Below are positions 49,470-62,492 of a DNA stretch of 64,000 nucleotides, piece after piece. The stretch covers positions 76,455,944 to 76,519,943 of the forward strand of contig CP141130.1 in NCBI GenBank assembly GCA_035236585.1. The letters are read 5' to 3'. The notes beneath the pieces were generated by a model. That model did not search any database and had not been told where the DNA came from. It worked only from the letters and a program-made list of their open reading frames with translations. Position numbers and translations under genes: made by a program. The stretch is from Warburgia ugandensis (taxonomy: Eukaryota > Streptophyta > Magnoliopsida > Canellales > Canellaceae). How positions within the stretch are numbered: the stretch's first letter is position 1; each line of letters begins with the position of its first letter.

Positions 49470-49990
49470 TGGTCTGATAGGCCGTTAAAGCTATAGGTCA
49501 TTAACTAGTTCTCCTTACATAAATACAAAATGTACAAGAAATAGATATGATACAACAATGACAATGACACTGAATAGTGTCCAAAGTTAAATATGTAGTG
49601 CAAAAATGTAAAAGTATAAGCAAGAACAGTGGTGGCAAATGACATCTTGGGGTAAATATGCAATGCAACAACATAAATGTGTAAAGGAAAGCAGTGCCAA
49701 ATAGCATCATGAGGTAAATAAAGAAAGAAATTGATGGATGACTCAGTGGTCCAGTGGGTTGTTAAATCGTGGGTCTTTAACCAGGTTAGCATAAAGAAAC
49801 AAAAAGAGTGTAGGAATGTAAATATGCACTAGGGACAATGACATCAAATGCAATCTTGAAGTAAATACATAATATGAAAATGTAAACGTGTAAATGAGGA
49901 CATTGCACCAAATGACATCCTTAGTTAAATATGTAATGTAACAATGTAAATATGCAATGGGGATAGTGGCATAAGTGATGTCCTGAAATA
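49470..49990 (+). repeat. Two-level tandem repeat
   Basis: Diverged units of about 65 bp (AAATGACATC.. GTAAATATGCAATG..) are arranged in two blocks of about 270 bp. Each block opens with a CTTAGTGGTCTGATAGG or CTCAGTGGTCCAGTGGG landmark (49465 and 49741). Confidence 0.6.
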
Positions 49991-50187
49991 AAGTAAAAAT
50001 ACAAAAGACAATATTTTAATGGTCCACAATTCTCAAAGATTTAGGCTTAGTCTCGATCAATAAAAAGAAAGGGACTTGAGAGTTGCACCTGTTTTGCTTG
50101 TTAGAGTGGTATATACTAATTTAGTGGCGTATAGTGAACAATATGTGGAGTAAGTGAAGGGATCATTTAGTCACAATTATACACACA

Positions 50188-50299
<112 letters not shown>

Positions 50300-51726
50300 A
50301 AAAGCGGCACACATATAGACTTAATAGAAGTTGCAGTCGATTGCTCATCATTAGATTCTACAACACAGTGAGCCTATCGAGCAGAGTCCCACGAAGACAA
50401 CTTTAACCTTTAGGCTTTCATACTACTTTAAATGGCACACTCATATACTTTTCCAAAAAAGGAGATAGGTTAAAAAACAAGAGATATGATAGAAGAATAT
50501 CAAATTCTCATAATGCAAAATCTTTCATTAAATATCAAGAATCATGCTTTTACAAAATAAGTAAGAATGCTTAGATCTGCCATATCATAGAGTATATGAA
50601 AATGGCTGAAAATAAAATTTTGACATTCACTTTCTTGACTTAGCTATCCCTAATATATTATTTAGGAAAGTTTAAAATTTTTGATACCAGAGATATTTTG
50701 GTCCTAAAGTGAGAAGAGAGAGTTTATAGGCCCTACTTAGCTCTAGGGGGTTCCCAAAGACTTTCTTTCCTTTCATAAGGCTTCTAAGAGGGTTTCCTCA
50801 CTACCAACAAACTTTCTCTCCAAAATGAAGCTCTCTAAAAAAAATATTCTCTTTACTCTTTATTCCCTTCTATGCCCCTTTTTAACTCCCATTGGTCTCT
50901 TTTCTAACTCTTCTCTCACCCTCTTCTAACTCTTCCTTAGCCAAGGGGGTTAGCCTTCAATTTATATATGGGAAGTGGTGACATGACAATAGCTAATCAA
51001 CCCTATGTAGAGAGGGGGCTACTTCATGCTATGCCCCATCTTGTAGTATTTTAGGAACTTTTTCCATGAGGTAGTGCTACATTTTGCTTCGCATTTTATA
51101 TGGTGACAACATGGCTGCAACATAACACCTAGGTTGAAGGTCAACTAGTTCACTTCTTTATCCTCTTATTAAAGCATGAGCTTGAAGCCCCAAATTTCAT
51201 TGTATTTTAAGGGATATAGAGAGGATTTTGCTTTCATCTTGCCATTGGTTTGCTTACCATGACCATGATTTGCACATCATAACTATGGTTTTCCTATGTC
51301 AGAAAGGATAGTTTGTCTTGCAGTTTGGACATGACATCTAGCTTTACAGCTCGGGCTTGGCTTAACTTGGCTTAGATAGTTTTGATTTGTTTAGTCTTAA
51401 ATTGCCTTGAAGTGAGAAAATATCTTGGTTGAGCCATCTATGTTGACTGAAGAGGCCTTTATGACTGTACTACACTTTTTGGTTGGACATTGCTACTGTT
51501 TTCTAGGAGTACCTAGCAACATGTGGGCTTACTCCCCTTGTAGCGAAAGATTGGGGCTATTCAAGAATATATGTTTCTGACAATTATCTTGTATCTACAA
51601 TAGATATCATGGACACTAATCTTTTATTTTTGAGATTTAGGCATGTGATTAACTAAGAGATCTCTTGATCCTTCATTAGAGGAAAATATGTCTTTAATGG
51701 CTAAAAAGAGGGGTGTCTACACTTAG

Positions 51727-52959
51727 ATATGCTAGAAATTGAATTTCATGACCATTGGATGCTTTTAGCCTATGTCTCTATGTTAAAAATCAAAACCATG
51801 CATACATTTTTATTTAATTTTTCAATGACCTTAAATAAGTGGCAAATGTTGTCTAAATGCATTGATTTCTTGTGGGTTAGCTGATTGTTGAACACCATAC
51901 ATGGTGTATGGATCAGATTTTCCAAAAAAACTCTAGGGTCAGTGTTTACAGCCTTTGAGACTCTTTTAGTCCCATGACTCTTTTACTAAACCATTGGATG
52001 GCTAGACTTTTGGTAATGGTATATTCCCCTTTTTGTCTTTTTCTTTATTTTTTGTTGACAAAGAATTACAAAGCATATCATTCACATACACAAGTGTGCA
52101 TGTGCGTGTGCACACACACACTCCTAAATTTAATACCTAGCTAAAGGGAAAAGGGCCAATTCAAACATACAATTAAGTGTATTCTAAGGGTGATATCAAG
52201 TTGTTTGCAACTAATTGTACTTGACATTCTTGGCGGAGTGACCTTATTCACTTGATTTGTTCTAAAATATTGTCTTAGATAAATGCACCCTAAAATCTGA
52301 TCCATCACAAGCTTTTCATGATTTTCTCTAGTTGTACGATGGATTGCAAAATTAAACAAAAACTTGGTTTACTCTCCACTTTATAACTCAATAGGTGAAA
52401 TCTTTTAGCACAATTTATCTATGGAATAAGTTAGAAAATGAATCGTATTGTATTACTTAAAATTTGGGCCTTGCGTGTTCTTTTGGCCTAAAACATATGG
52501 TCTACCACTCCAGAGACCATGATATGATTTCTTCTCTGAGGAGTGCTACATTGGAGCAACCTTTCCAAAGAAAAAAAACTACATTAGAGTGCTACCTTAC
52601 ATAGTTACATTGTATAGTAGGTCCTGGACCATCAATTTTTTTTTTTCTTTTTTAGTCATGCAATGTTGCAAACTATTCATACAATTTCCTTCAGATTATA
52701 TATTTTATCACTCAAAACACACAACAATTAGTAAGTCTTTCAAAGAGAGGTATGTAGGTCTCCTTGTAATGTTAAACTAACCACACATGCTTGTAAGTTT
52801 CTCCACCAAAAACTAATAATAGACTTCAAGAATGGAAGCATAATCTTATCAAGAGTTGGATGGGTCATTCTTATCCAATTGATTACTTTACATGCCACAC
52901 CATCTAATAGCTACCTGCCCAATCTCAAAGGTTACCTCAAACAAATGTGACCAATATTA
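51727..52959. other. No feature seen
   Basis: Non-coding sequence with a short TG/CA-rich patch at about 52090-52125. Confidence 0.4.
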
Positions 52960-53782
52960 AAGAAGAATCCTTGGAAACATTTGAATACCAATAGAAGAAT
53001 GGCTTACTTGGATGGGAAGTAGTTTGCAAACCAAAGGGTATGGTTGGATTAGGTGTGAGAGATTTGAAATTAGTCAATAAAGCCTTTTCATGAAATTGGG
53101 TTGGAGAGTTTAAAAAAAATAATGAGTCATTATTGGTGCAATTGATTGAGGATAGATACTTAAGTAAAGATAGATTTTTTGAGGTACTACCAAAGACCAC
53201 AAATTCAGGTGTTTGGAAAAAAAAAAATTTAAGGGTGAGAAAAAAGGTAAAACAAAGGTTGAGATTGGCTATTGGTTTTGAAAAAGGTAATTAAACTTTG
53301 GGTTGATAACTAGATTTCTAATAAACCATTTATATATGAGCCTGGCCAATTTCCTAATTCGAGGGACAAGTCAATGAGGTAAAGAAAGTCTCAGATCTAA
53401 CACTTCCTTATTCGAGGGGGTGGAATAGGGATTTAATGAAGTCAAGATGGTAAAATGAAATTGCAAATAAGGTTCTAAGAATTAGACCAAATAGAGTGGA
53501 AGATGATGAACTTGTTTGCATTGCTAAACCAAATGGAATTTTTACTATTAAATCAACTTACCATGTTGTGCAAAATTATAACCTCGACTATAATCTAGTA
53601 TGCAAAATGATTTGAACAACAAAATGAACCCAAAATTTAAAGATTTTATTTGGGAGACTAGCACATGAAAGACTACCAACTAAAAGTGCTTTTATAATGG
53701 ATTGCTGAAAATGAAAACCAATGTATGAGTTATAAAAATGAGTTAAAAACAACTAAACATGGGGCCTTCGATTGTCATTACC
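52960..53782 (+). mobile_element. L1-type LINE ORF2 remnant, part 1
   Basis: The plus strand encodes, in order with stops and shifts, WEVVCKPKGMVGLGVRDLKL (about 53015), a VSDLTLPYSRGWNRDLM stretch (about 53385) and the zf-RVT domain (DELVCIAKPNGIFTIKSTYH near 53505; RLAHERLPTKSAFI near 53655). This is the region after the reverse transcriptase in plant L1 ORF2. It is cut at 53782 by the solo LTR and resumes at 56719. Confidence 0.78.
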
Positions 53783-53787
53783 AAACA

Positions 53788-56718
53788 TGTAATAACCTGA
53801 ATTTTTAAGTCCTATTTGAATATTGAAAGTGAGATTTTATACAGATCAAATTTGGTAGAAATGTCCCTCTCCAATTCTACTCGAAAAATGAAATCGAATG
53901 ACATAAAGAATGTTAAAAACAGAGTTTGGATGACAAAGTTATGAGCGTTTGAAGATTTGAGGGCATTTATGTAATTTTGTAAGCATTAAGGAAAAAGAAG
54001 AAAACGTAGGGGGTCATTTTGATAATGACACCCCCATTCGTCATCCTCTTTGTCATCACTGCCTCATTGCATCTATGCCGGTGAACTGGCAGGCACCACC
54101 CCCTTCTCCGGTCATCCTTTGTGGCGCTAGAAGAAAAAATAGCACTGTCACAAGGATGGCACACCACCACCATCACCAGCTATAAAAACCTCTTCTCCCC
54201 CTTTCTTCGATCGTTTTTCTTCTTCTCTCCCTCTACCACCACTTTCTCCATTTTTTTTCAGTGACAGTGAACACGGTCACTGTCTAGATCTCCAAAACAG
54301 CCATCCAAATGGCTACTGACCGAAGATTAAACACCACCATGGGATTCCTTGTGAAGAGAGGATCAAAAGCCCTCTAAATTTTTTTGAATCAGAATTAATT
54401 TTACCATTGATAGGGCTAAAATTTCAAATTCAGCGACATTGCATTTTCGATGAACCTCCGACATGAAATTCTTGTTTTTCAGTATCAAATGAATACATAA
54501 TGACTCCAAACTTAATAGGAGTGAAGGTAAGAGCTTGATATACAAACCCTATTAATTAGGAGTTAATTGGACTTAAAAATTGTCACCTGCGACAACTGCA
54601 CTGGTCATCTTTTCCAATAACGGCCAGTTACACCGGTGATCTAATTTTTTTTTCACGTCCTGTATTCATAATTTGAATCTGGACCATTAAACAAATTCGA
54701 AGGACAAAAATTGAGATTTTGGGAGCTATATAACTTCGATTGACGATCCAAAAAGTTCATTATATTTGTCTTGATGACGCGGACCTAATTATATAATAAA
54801 ATTTAGGATCAGAGGACTATTTAATGTGACCATAGCCTAAAAATTATAGAAATCTCATAGATCTACAAGATCAAAGATGATCAAATCTCATAAATTGATC
54901 CATTGGATGTATTAGGAGATCAATATGCCTAGATCAACCCTAAATTACATACATCAACCTTTGAATTATAGATTTGACCATTCAAATTAAGTACGAACCT
55001 GATCTAAGCATCAGGATAGGTGATCGATCATTCAATTATAAGATCTTGATGACATAAAAGTTATTGAAGACAATCTAACCATTAAATATTAGATTTATAA
55101 GTGAGATCTAGCTTGGAAACACATTAATCAATGATCTATAACTTAAAAGATAGATATAATCGTTAATCTGTAAATCTAATTGATGATCTATAGAGAATGA
55201 AAAATGATACTTGAATTCTTGTTATCAAATAATATCCAGGACTTCACAAAGGTGATTTAGGATTCGATTTAAGAAAAATTCAATTCAAAAGACATCAAGG
55301 TAGGTAGTCATATACTACTAAGTTTTCAAATGCATTCTATAATCTAATTGATTTATTTAACTCTATTACAGTATTTAGTATGCTTTTTGAGATATGATAT
55401 TCTTATAACGAGCATGCTGAATTGTCTTCATGATTTATTGTCTTGAATGCAATTGCTTGCATTGAACAGATTTTATGTATACATTGCTCGCATGTTTTGA
55501 AACTAATTGCATGATTTACGATGATTAAGATTTGGATTATATGTATATATATTTTTGGGCTAATGAGCCTGGTGGATACTATGCTGAGAGGTTGTTTATG
55601 TATGAGATTGGCCTCTTGGCCTTTAACCACCAAAGGTGGTAGGTATCACTACCCAAAGCGGCATTGTCCCTTCTTCAATTGCTATGGTAAATAGAGACGA
55701 CCTCTGGAGGTGTTCATGACACCCTTTTCGAGGACATATCCATAGTTGCCATGGAGGCTATGGTGGGCATGGTCTCCAGATACCGGAGCCACTTGATTTC
55801 AGAATAAGTTCTGGTCGTGAGCTTAGTGGGCCCTATGATTTCGATTTCGATATTGATATACATATTGTATTGAGATGGTCGTAGACAAGTACTCATGACC
55901 TACCGGCTTGATGTGTTCGCCGACCCATTGGCTTGATGTATTTGCCGAGATACCCACGTGCATGGTATCTATAGTGGGTTGAGATGCTATCATCTATTTT
56001 GACTAAGTAGTACTTTAAGAATTTCATAATTATTATTATTTTATGAATCATTGAATTTAACTAGTCCGCTTGATGTGTTCACGGAGATTTTAGTACATGG
56101 ATTGATTGATTACTACTCTATAATTTTTATATTGTTGATTACTGAATTTCAATAAAAGATTGCATGGTTAAAAATGTGTAAATGAGCTTATGATTTTGCA
56201 TAAATATACATGTTTATACAAAAAGGAATTGTATGATTTTTACATGGAAAGCCTCTCTTGAAATTATGCATGTTGGATACCATGTTTTCAAAATAATAGT
56301 ATCAGATCACCTACTGAGTATGAGGAATACTCGTCCAAATATATTATTTTTACAAATTAGTTCCAACAGGATTAGAAGAAGCATCAGAAAATGTTAGTGC
56401 TGTGATCAAGTGAATGAAGAGAAAGATAAGTATGATTGTAAGTATATGATCTACCCTTTAGACATGTATATGTGATTATTACAGTTAGGCTGTGAGCTAT
56501 GACTGGATAGATCTGGGATGCATATATGTTTGTTTTAGTTTTAAAAATTACTTTGTTTATCTTGAAAGAAATGACACTCGGGGTTTTCAAAATGAATTAA
56601 AAATAAAAGATTTTTGTGCTGCATTACATTGTTTTTATAAAAGTGTCTTCAAATAGGGATTGATCCCTCATTAGGAATTGGTTTTGCATTTAAAATGCAT
56701 GTGAAAACCCGGGTCATA
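53788..56718 (+). mobile_element. Solo LTR inside the L1 LINE
   Basis: Starts TGTAATAACCTGAATTTT, ends AAAACCCGGGTCATA, 2931 bp. Flanking AAACA (53783-53787) and AAAAA (56719-56723) match at four of five bases. A TATAAAA box at 54181 is followed by a pyrimidine-rich leader. Blocks such as TCATTTTGATAATGACACCC are shared with the LTRs at 15009 and 32630. No PBS, PPT or coding sequence. The host L1 continues on either side, which confirms the insertion. Confidence 0.78.
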
Positions 56719-57610
56719 AAAAAACCACTTTGGGAGGAAGTGAAAATTGATTTTAAGATTGAGTGATATGGAGCAAACACTATGGGTGAAATAATCAAAG
56801 GAAGGTTTGATTAGGAACCAAGAAAAGGAAAACTAAAGACATTAAATATTAATGCTAATTGCTATCTGGCATTGACAATTTGGCAAGACAGATATGCCAT
56901 TCTTTGTGAAAATACTAAGTGCAACCTCCACCAACTTCAATCTAAATGGAATTCATATGTAAATGAAATTCCAAATGAGGATAGGAAAAATGACAAATGC
57001 AAAAGTGAGGAAAAACTAGCCTTGTGTAAATGGAGGCAAAGTATTATCATCGAGATTATGGAAAAGATAGTATATGATAAAATGAACACCTTTTGATAGA
57101 AAAATGTTTATGCTCAACTTTGATGGAACATCCAGAGGCGATTTGGGTAAAGTTCAAGCTAGGAGAGTTATCGAAGATTGGATTGACAAACTAATAATTA
57201 TATTGAGTGGATGACTTTATTACAAGGTCTTATTTTAGCCTCAGACTAACAAATTGAGCATCTTGATATATGGAGATGAATGAATATTTTAATAACTCTT
57301 ACACCACTATGGTTGAACTTCATGGACTTGGAATAATGGACTTTAAGAGATAACTCATGAAGGGTACCAGCCCAAGCCTGAACTATACATTTCAGGAGGG
57401 GAACATAGTGGCTGATGCATTGGTCACATTCATAGCTGAAAACGAGGGATTGTTTATATTGCTTAACAACCCTCTTGACTTTTTATCTAATTTACTCTTA
57501 TGGGCTTATAATGGCAACTGTTTGATGAGAAGTATTTACTTCTTTTTCTTACCTATCTAATTTCCCCTTTCACAAAAAGGAAAAAGAAGAAGAGAAGAAC
57601 TCATAGCAAT
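56719..57610 (+). mobile_element. L1-type LINE ORF2 remnant, part 2 (RNase H)
   Basis: Continues the L1 reading: LNFDGTSRGDLGK near 57120 (the RNase H start with its first acidic residue) and FQEGNIVADALVTFIAENEG near 57390 (the RNase H end). Stops between them show it is inactive. Confidence 0.7.
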
Positions 57611-59014
57611 TGGACAACTTTAACCTTTTGCGTCCAAATTAATGTGTTTTCTCACTAGAAATAGACTGTTAGTAATTCTTATAAGTTGAAGTCCACATTC
57701 AACAACAATAGATACAATGGCTATAGTATTTAAGTAGACACTACATTTTATAGGGTGTCTTTGTGTGGCCCCCAAGTTTTGACTTTTTGTTAATAAGCCC
57801 ATAGTGAATGGAAATAGACTTTAAGTAACCCTTGCTTGAAACCGGGCTATTGCAACTATTTTGGATGGGGTAATATGTGAAAATTCATTTTTGCCTTCTT
57901 CTTAAAATGAAATTCAAGAGAAGGATGAAAAAGCATAAATTTGTAGTGCTTCTTTGCCCCTTAAGGTGGATTAACTTCAAAATCTTTTCTTGTTTTAGTA
58001 CAAATGGTACTATGAACTCCAATGAAGCTGCCATTCTTATCTTCAATAGGATGATACTAGGATGATTGTGATTGGAATGGTGACCATATAATGTCATTGG
58101 GTAGGTTTTTCACAATCTAAACAATCAAGAGATTGGGTGTTATCAATATGAAATTGCTAATAGTCAAGGGATGAAGAGATACATTGCCCTTGTTGGCAAT
58201 GCAGTCAACAAATTTATCTATGAGAGAATTTTGAATCAAAGATAAGAATTCTTCTTGGGCTGATTATCAAACATAGAAGTGATATCTATGGGAAGTTATA
58301 GAAGGGTACACAGGAAGAATTTTGTGGAGCCAATTTCATATGCAATTTATCAAAATGCATTCTACAACCAAAGAGAGTTTAAACTAAAAAAGTCGTTTGA
58401 AAAGATATACCACACAATGGAAAATGAGAATCATATTGAAATAGATCCTTATTAGCCAAGGTTGTGACCAATAATAAATGCACATGGCAACCCCAAGACC
58501 AATATAGATATGTGTTTTTCATCTTTCTTAATCAATTTATTGCTTACATTTGGAGGCCAAAAAGTGAATGTGCATAAGCAATGGTAGATACCAGAAAGCT
58601 AGAGTTCGCCTTATGTATGCAAAGAACCATGAATATTATTGATACATATTGGACATTGTTGGATATGGAAGCAGAATAACCAATGACCCTAAGGATCTTG
58701 GTTATTAAGGAAGGATTAATAGAATTGTCCAAAATATTCTTCCAACTGACTGCATCACCCATCATATCAGTATCTTATATGCCCATTAACTTGCCTTCAT
58801 GAAATTAACAATGCTCGTTGCATTTGGAGTTTGAGTCTCGTTTAGATCACAAGAGAGTTGATCCTATTTAAACCTATTCATTGATCCAAATTTCCTCTTC
58901 CTAGCATTGATGAAGTGGCTTTGAATAGGTTGCTTACACATAGTTTAGATGCTTCATTACTAGAAACATTTTCTTCTAAAAGCCTGTTATCAAGGAAAGG
59001 AATTGAAAGCTTAT
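57611..59014. other. No gene seen
   Basis: 1.4 kb of non-coding sequence. A minus-strand frame at 58544-58765 begins GDAVSWKNIL, faintly like Copia RNase H, but the rest does not match. Confidence 0.35.
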
Positions 59015-59735
59015 TGTCACAGGGATGCAATTTCACCTATGCTATACCTGTGCGGCACTTGTGCACAACTCATTTTGCTGGGCACAAGTCAACCTTCCAC
59101 TCCCACTCTCACTTGCTAGGGCTACATTCACTTACCCTCTAAAGCAACGAGAGAACTAAAGAATGACGCTTATTCAAATAGGGCCTATTATTCTTCACTT
59201 GAGTAATCTAATCTACTTACAAATAAGGAGCTTACCCGTATTTATAGGTGTTCCCCTCCATCCACCTTCTCAATGGATGGTCAGATTATTACATGTGTCA
59301 ATACATCAATGGTTCGATCATATTTTAGAACCCTTCTACTCTTTCTAGACTACTCTACCATTTTCCTAGAGTATTTTAGACTACTATAGAAGATCTAAAT
59401 ATTTACAAGAAATTCTCTAGAAATCAGGCCTTTTGGAATTGGGCCTTGTTTCATAGATCCAAGAACACGGGCCTAAGTTCCTTAAGCCACGTCCACAAGC
59501 TAAACAGGCCTTCCTTAGAGCTTGTAGACCTTGGTCACAGGCCTTGCAATGCAAGTCCATGACATTCTCCCCCACCTGATAATGTCGATGCCCTCATCGA
59601 CACATCTCCATTGATGTTGCAAGTTTTGCCATTGGGCACGTCCCATGCTGCCTTGTGATCCTCACAAGATGCCTTTCCGCATTCTTCCCTTTGGACATTG
59701 CATCTAGTCATTCTTATGCTCCGTGGGGACTTTTT
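59015..59735 (-). mobile_element. LTR retrotransposon 3' end (LTR plus polypurine tract), truncated
   Basis: The minus-strand LTR runs from TGTCATGGAC (59564) to CCTGTGACA (59015), 550 bp, with TATAAATA at about 59240-59247. Directly upstream of the LTR is CAGGTGGGGGAGAA (59565-59578), a polypurine tract, then about 150 bp of internal sequence that stops abruptly at 59735 where the duplicated block begins. Confidence 0.65.
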
Positions 59736-60723
59736 TTATTTTGCTTTCTTTGCTTCTATTGGATTGATCAAAGTCAAAGGAACATATCCTTTGGACAAGG
59801 ATTTCCAGCTTCTATTACAGTGTCCGTGCATATAAAGTTGGAGTTTGCACGCTCAGATGAAAGGGACCGGTCTGTTTACCCGCCCTATCGACAGAGAAGA
59901 AATTCATGCCCTTCTTTTTTCGTGCTTTTTTTCTGTTTTTTTTATTATATCCGAGTCATTAATCTTATTAAAATCAATGCTTTTGAATAATGCTAACTAG
60001 CTTGTTTGGAGCCTTTGCAAAAACAACAGAAATAGATGGTCACTAATATTTACTCATGGAAATATAGGCTTAAATATCAAATAAAATTTTTAATTGATCT
60101 CTACCCTATTTAAGTTATATGATAAACAGCTTAGATCTATAAAACAAAGTTTCACCATACATGAAAAATAAGCATGGGCTTCTTCTCTCGCCCAAGAGCA
60201 TGAACAACTGCCAAAGTCAAGTGATTAATTTACTACTCCTACGTTTCATACGATCTTTAGATAGGTTTATGCTCATTAGGCCAAGGACTATAGGCACTAA
60301 AAGTACATCTTTGGGCTAAACTCAGGTGATCCAAACATATTTTTACTAATGAAATCACAGTGCTAAAATGAGCTTAAATGACCCAAATTGTTTGTTCAGC
60401 TCCACTTAAGTAAATCTAGTAAAAATTAATCACAGATAAATTAAATGACCCAAACTATGTGTTTGGTAGCACTCACGTAAATTTAGGTAAAATAAGTCAG
60501 GACAAGTAGTTAGTATACATTATAAAGAGAAATAATGTTGGTTTTGTACCTTGATGAAGTAACCGGTACACTATGCAAGTTCATGCATAAGTAGCAGGCG
60601 GGATCCCTCACGAATCAAGGACTCTCACATGGTCATTTATAGTGTTAAGAGAAAATTTGAACTTCTTACTTGCATGTGCTCGAAAGGGAGCCTTGGTGTA
60701 ACGGTAGAATTATTATCAGCTGA
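59733..60723. repeat. Duplicated block, copy 2, segment I
   Basis: Counterpart of 22419-23411, about 4% diverged by eye. It ends in the first 38 bp of the SINE that is complete in copy 1. Confidence 0.9.
60686..60723 (+). mobile_element. Au-type SINE head, cut by the junction
   Basis: GGGAGCCTTGGTGTAACGG to CAGCTGA matches the start of the SINE at 23374, then sequence jumps to the equivalent of 25340. The preceding TTACTTGCATGTGC target-site sequence is present, but the downstream copy is missing. Confidence 0.85.
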
Positions 60724-60858
60724 TACAGTCTGTTCATCTTATTTCTAATACTTTTATATATGATTCAACCCAAAAATCTGCCTACTTAGAACTTACCATG
60801 CGTAGCATTTAAAAAGACATTTTTCACATAGTTTTTTGCAGTTGAATTTAAACTTTTG

Positions 60859-61016
60859 CTTGGCGCAACGGTTGAGTTGTCGCAGTTTGATTTGGAAGTT
60901 ATGGGTTCAAGGATTGAAAGCAGACTCTTGCAAAATACAATGTAAGATTGCATACTATAAATCCTCTTTGATCTGCTCGTTCTCAAGAGCCTTCATGTGG
61001 GAGCTTGGCTGCTTAT
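60859..61016 (+). mobile_element. Au-type SINE (copy of 25478-25637)
   Basis: Shared by descent with the first block copy; a handful of base differences. Confidence 0.7.
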
Positions 61017-61169
61017 TTATTTATTTTTTTAATTTCTGAGAGTATTTAGTCGTGGTATAGTGAACTTATCCTTTGCTATTAGTAGTCTAAAATATGGATA
61101 AATTTGTTCAAATATATGTGTAAAGTAGCTCCAAAGTTGGAGCTTTTTCAAACAGATGCAAAAAGAGAG

Positions 61170-61615
61170 CCACAGACAACCTCTTTAGCTAAAGCATCAG
61201 CAACAATCGAATTTCTTCTCTTATGTATGTTCTTTTGGAGAAGGAGAGCCTTGGTGCAACGGTAAAAATTGTCGTCATGTGATCTTGAGGTCACGGGTTC
61301 AAGGCGTGGAATCACCCTCTTGCAAAATGCAAGGTAAGGCTGCCTACTATAGGCCCTTGTAGTCCACCCATTCCCCAGACTCCACATAGGCAAGAGCTTC
61401 GTGCACCGGAATTGCCCCTTTTTATGTACATTCTTTTGGAGGTCCACAAATACCAACCCATAAAAGTCTAACAATAAAAGTAGGTAGGTTGTCAGTCCAA
61501 CGTATTACATGCTCTAATATTAACTACCTCTTTAGCTAAAGCATGAGCAGCCGAATTTCCTTCCTCATGAATATGTTCTGCATGCCAACATGTTATGGAG
61601 GAAGTAAAACTTTGA
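61170..61615 (-). mobile_element. L1 RNase H tail remnant (copy of 25790-26235)
   Basis: Encodes the same HIHEEGNSAAHALAKEV and RRNSIVADALAKEVV signatures on the minus strand. Confidence 0.65.
61241..61421 (+). mobile_element. Au-type SINE (copy of 25861-26041)
   Basis: Full-length, with the same 20-bp target duplication at 61221-61240 and 61422-61441, including the same two mismatches. It therefore inserted before the block was duplicated. Confidence 0.88.
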
Positions 61616-61933
61616 GGCATTCGTCTACTAAATAATTTTGACTGTGATTTGTTTCTCTGCTGCTAGCTGTGCCACGGCAAGGGTCCTGGGCTGGGTCAGG
61701 GTCAGCCCAAGTCAGGCACGTTTGAGAGTTAGTGACTTATCTTTCCGTAGTAATTGAGTGGCGGAGCTCTTCACGATCCATTGAGATGAATCTTCAACTG
61801 AGGGCATGTAACGGGTAAGAATCTCCTTAACGGACTAAAGGGGTCGGAAAAGCTAAGACTTAAAGTCTAGAGATCTAGAAAAAATCATTATCCATGAATA
61901 ACTTAATTCAGGGAGTGTTATCCACATTCCTAA

Positions 61934-62492
61934 TAAGGATGGCGAGGGGTCGAGTTGAGCAAGATTTTTTGACCGACCTTGACCCTAATCCTAGTTCTTT
62001 TCTCTTGCCCCAAACTCAACCCTTGGTCTGCCCAAGTTAAATAATTTTTCAAACTAGTCTTGTTCTAATAAAAAAATTTCAGCCCCTAGCCTTGTCCCTT
62101 GGATCACACTAATTGACCTTAACCTGCTATAACATTCAAATATATTTTCCAAACTTAAATTATAATGTACTTCTACAATGTTGAAAAATAGTTTTCAAAC
62201 CTACATCATATGCACTCTAAATAAAGGCTTTGGAGTTTTAATCAATTTTTTGTTATTGTATGACAACAATCGCTACAATAATCTTATATTTGTATTTTAG
62301 AGAAACCTCAAATTAATAAGGAAATTTTTTATCATTTTAAATATATTATATATGTTGATCGAGTCCATTGGGTTTTTCATCACTGACCCTAGCCCAACCC
62401 CTATCCTACTCAAGTCATAGATATTTTGACCCCGACCCTTACAAGTCATTAGGGTCGAATCTCCTTACTTGACCGCACCCGTTGCCATTGCT
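61934..62492. mobile_element. hAT-like element (copy of 26554-27112)
   Basis: Same ends and interior as the first copy, with a few substitutions. Confidence 0.5.

Noticed and set aside
58544..58765. Copia RNase H remnant (GDAVSWKNIL)
   Set aside because: Only about ten residues resemble the family and nothing around supports it.
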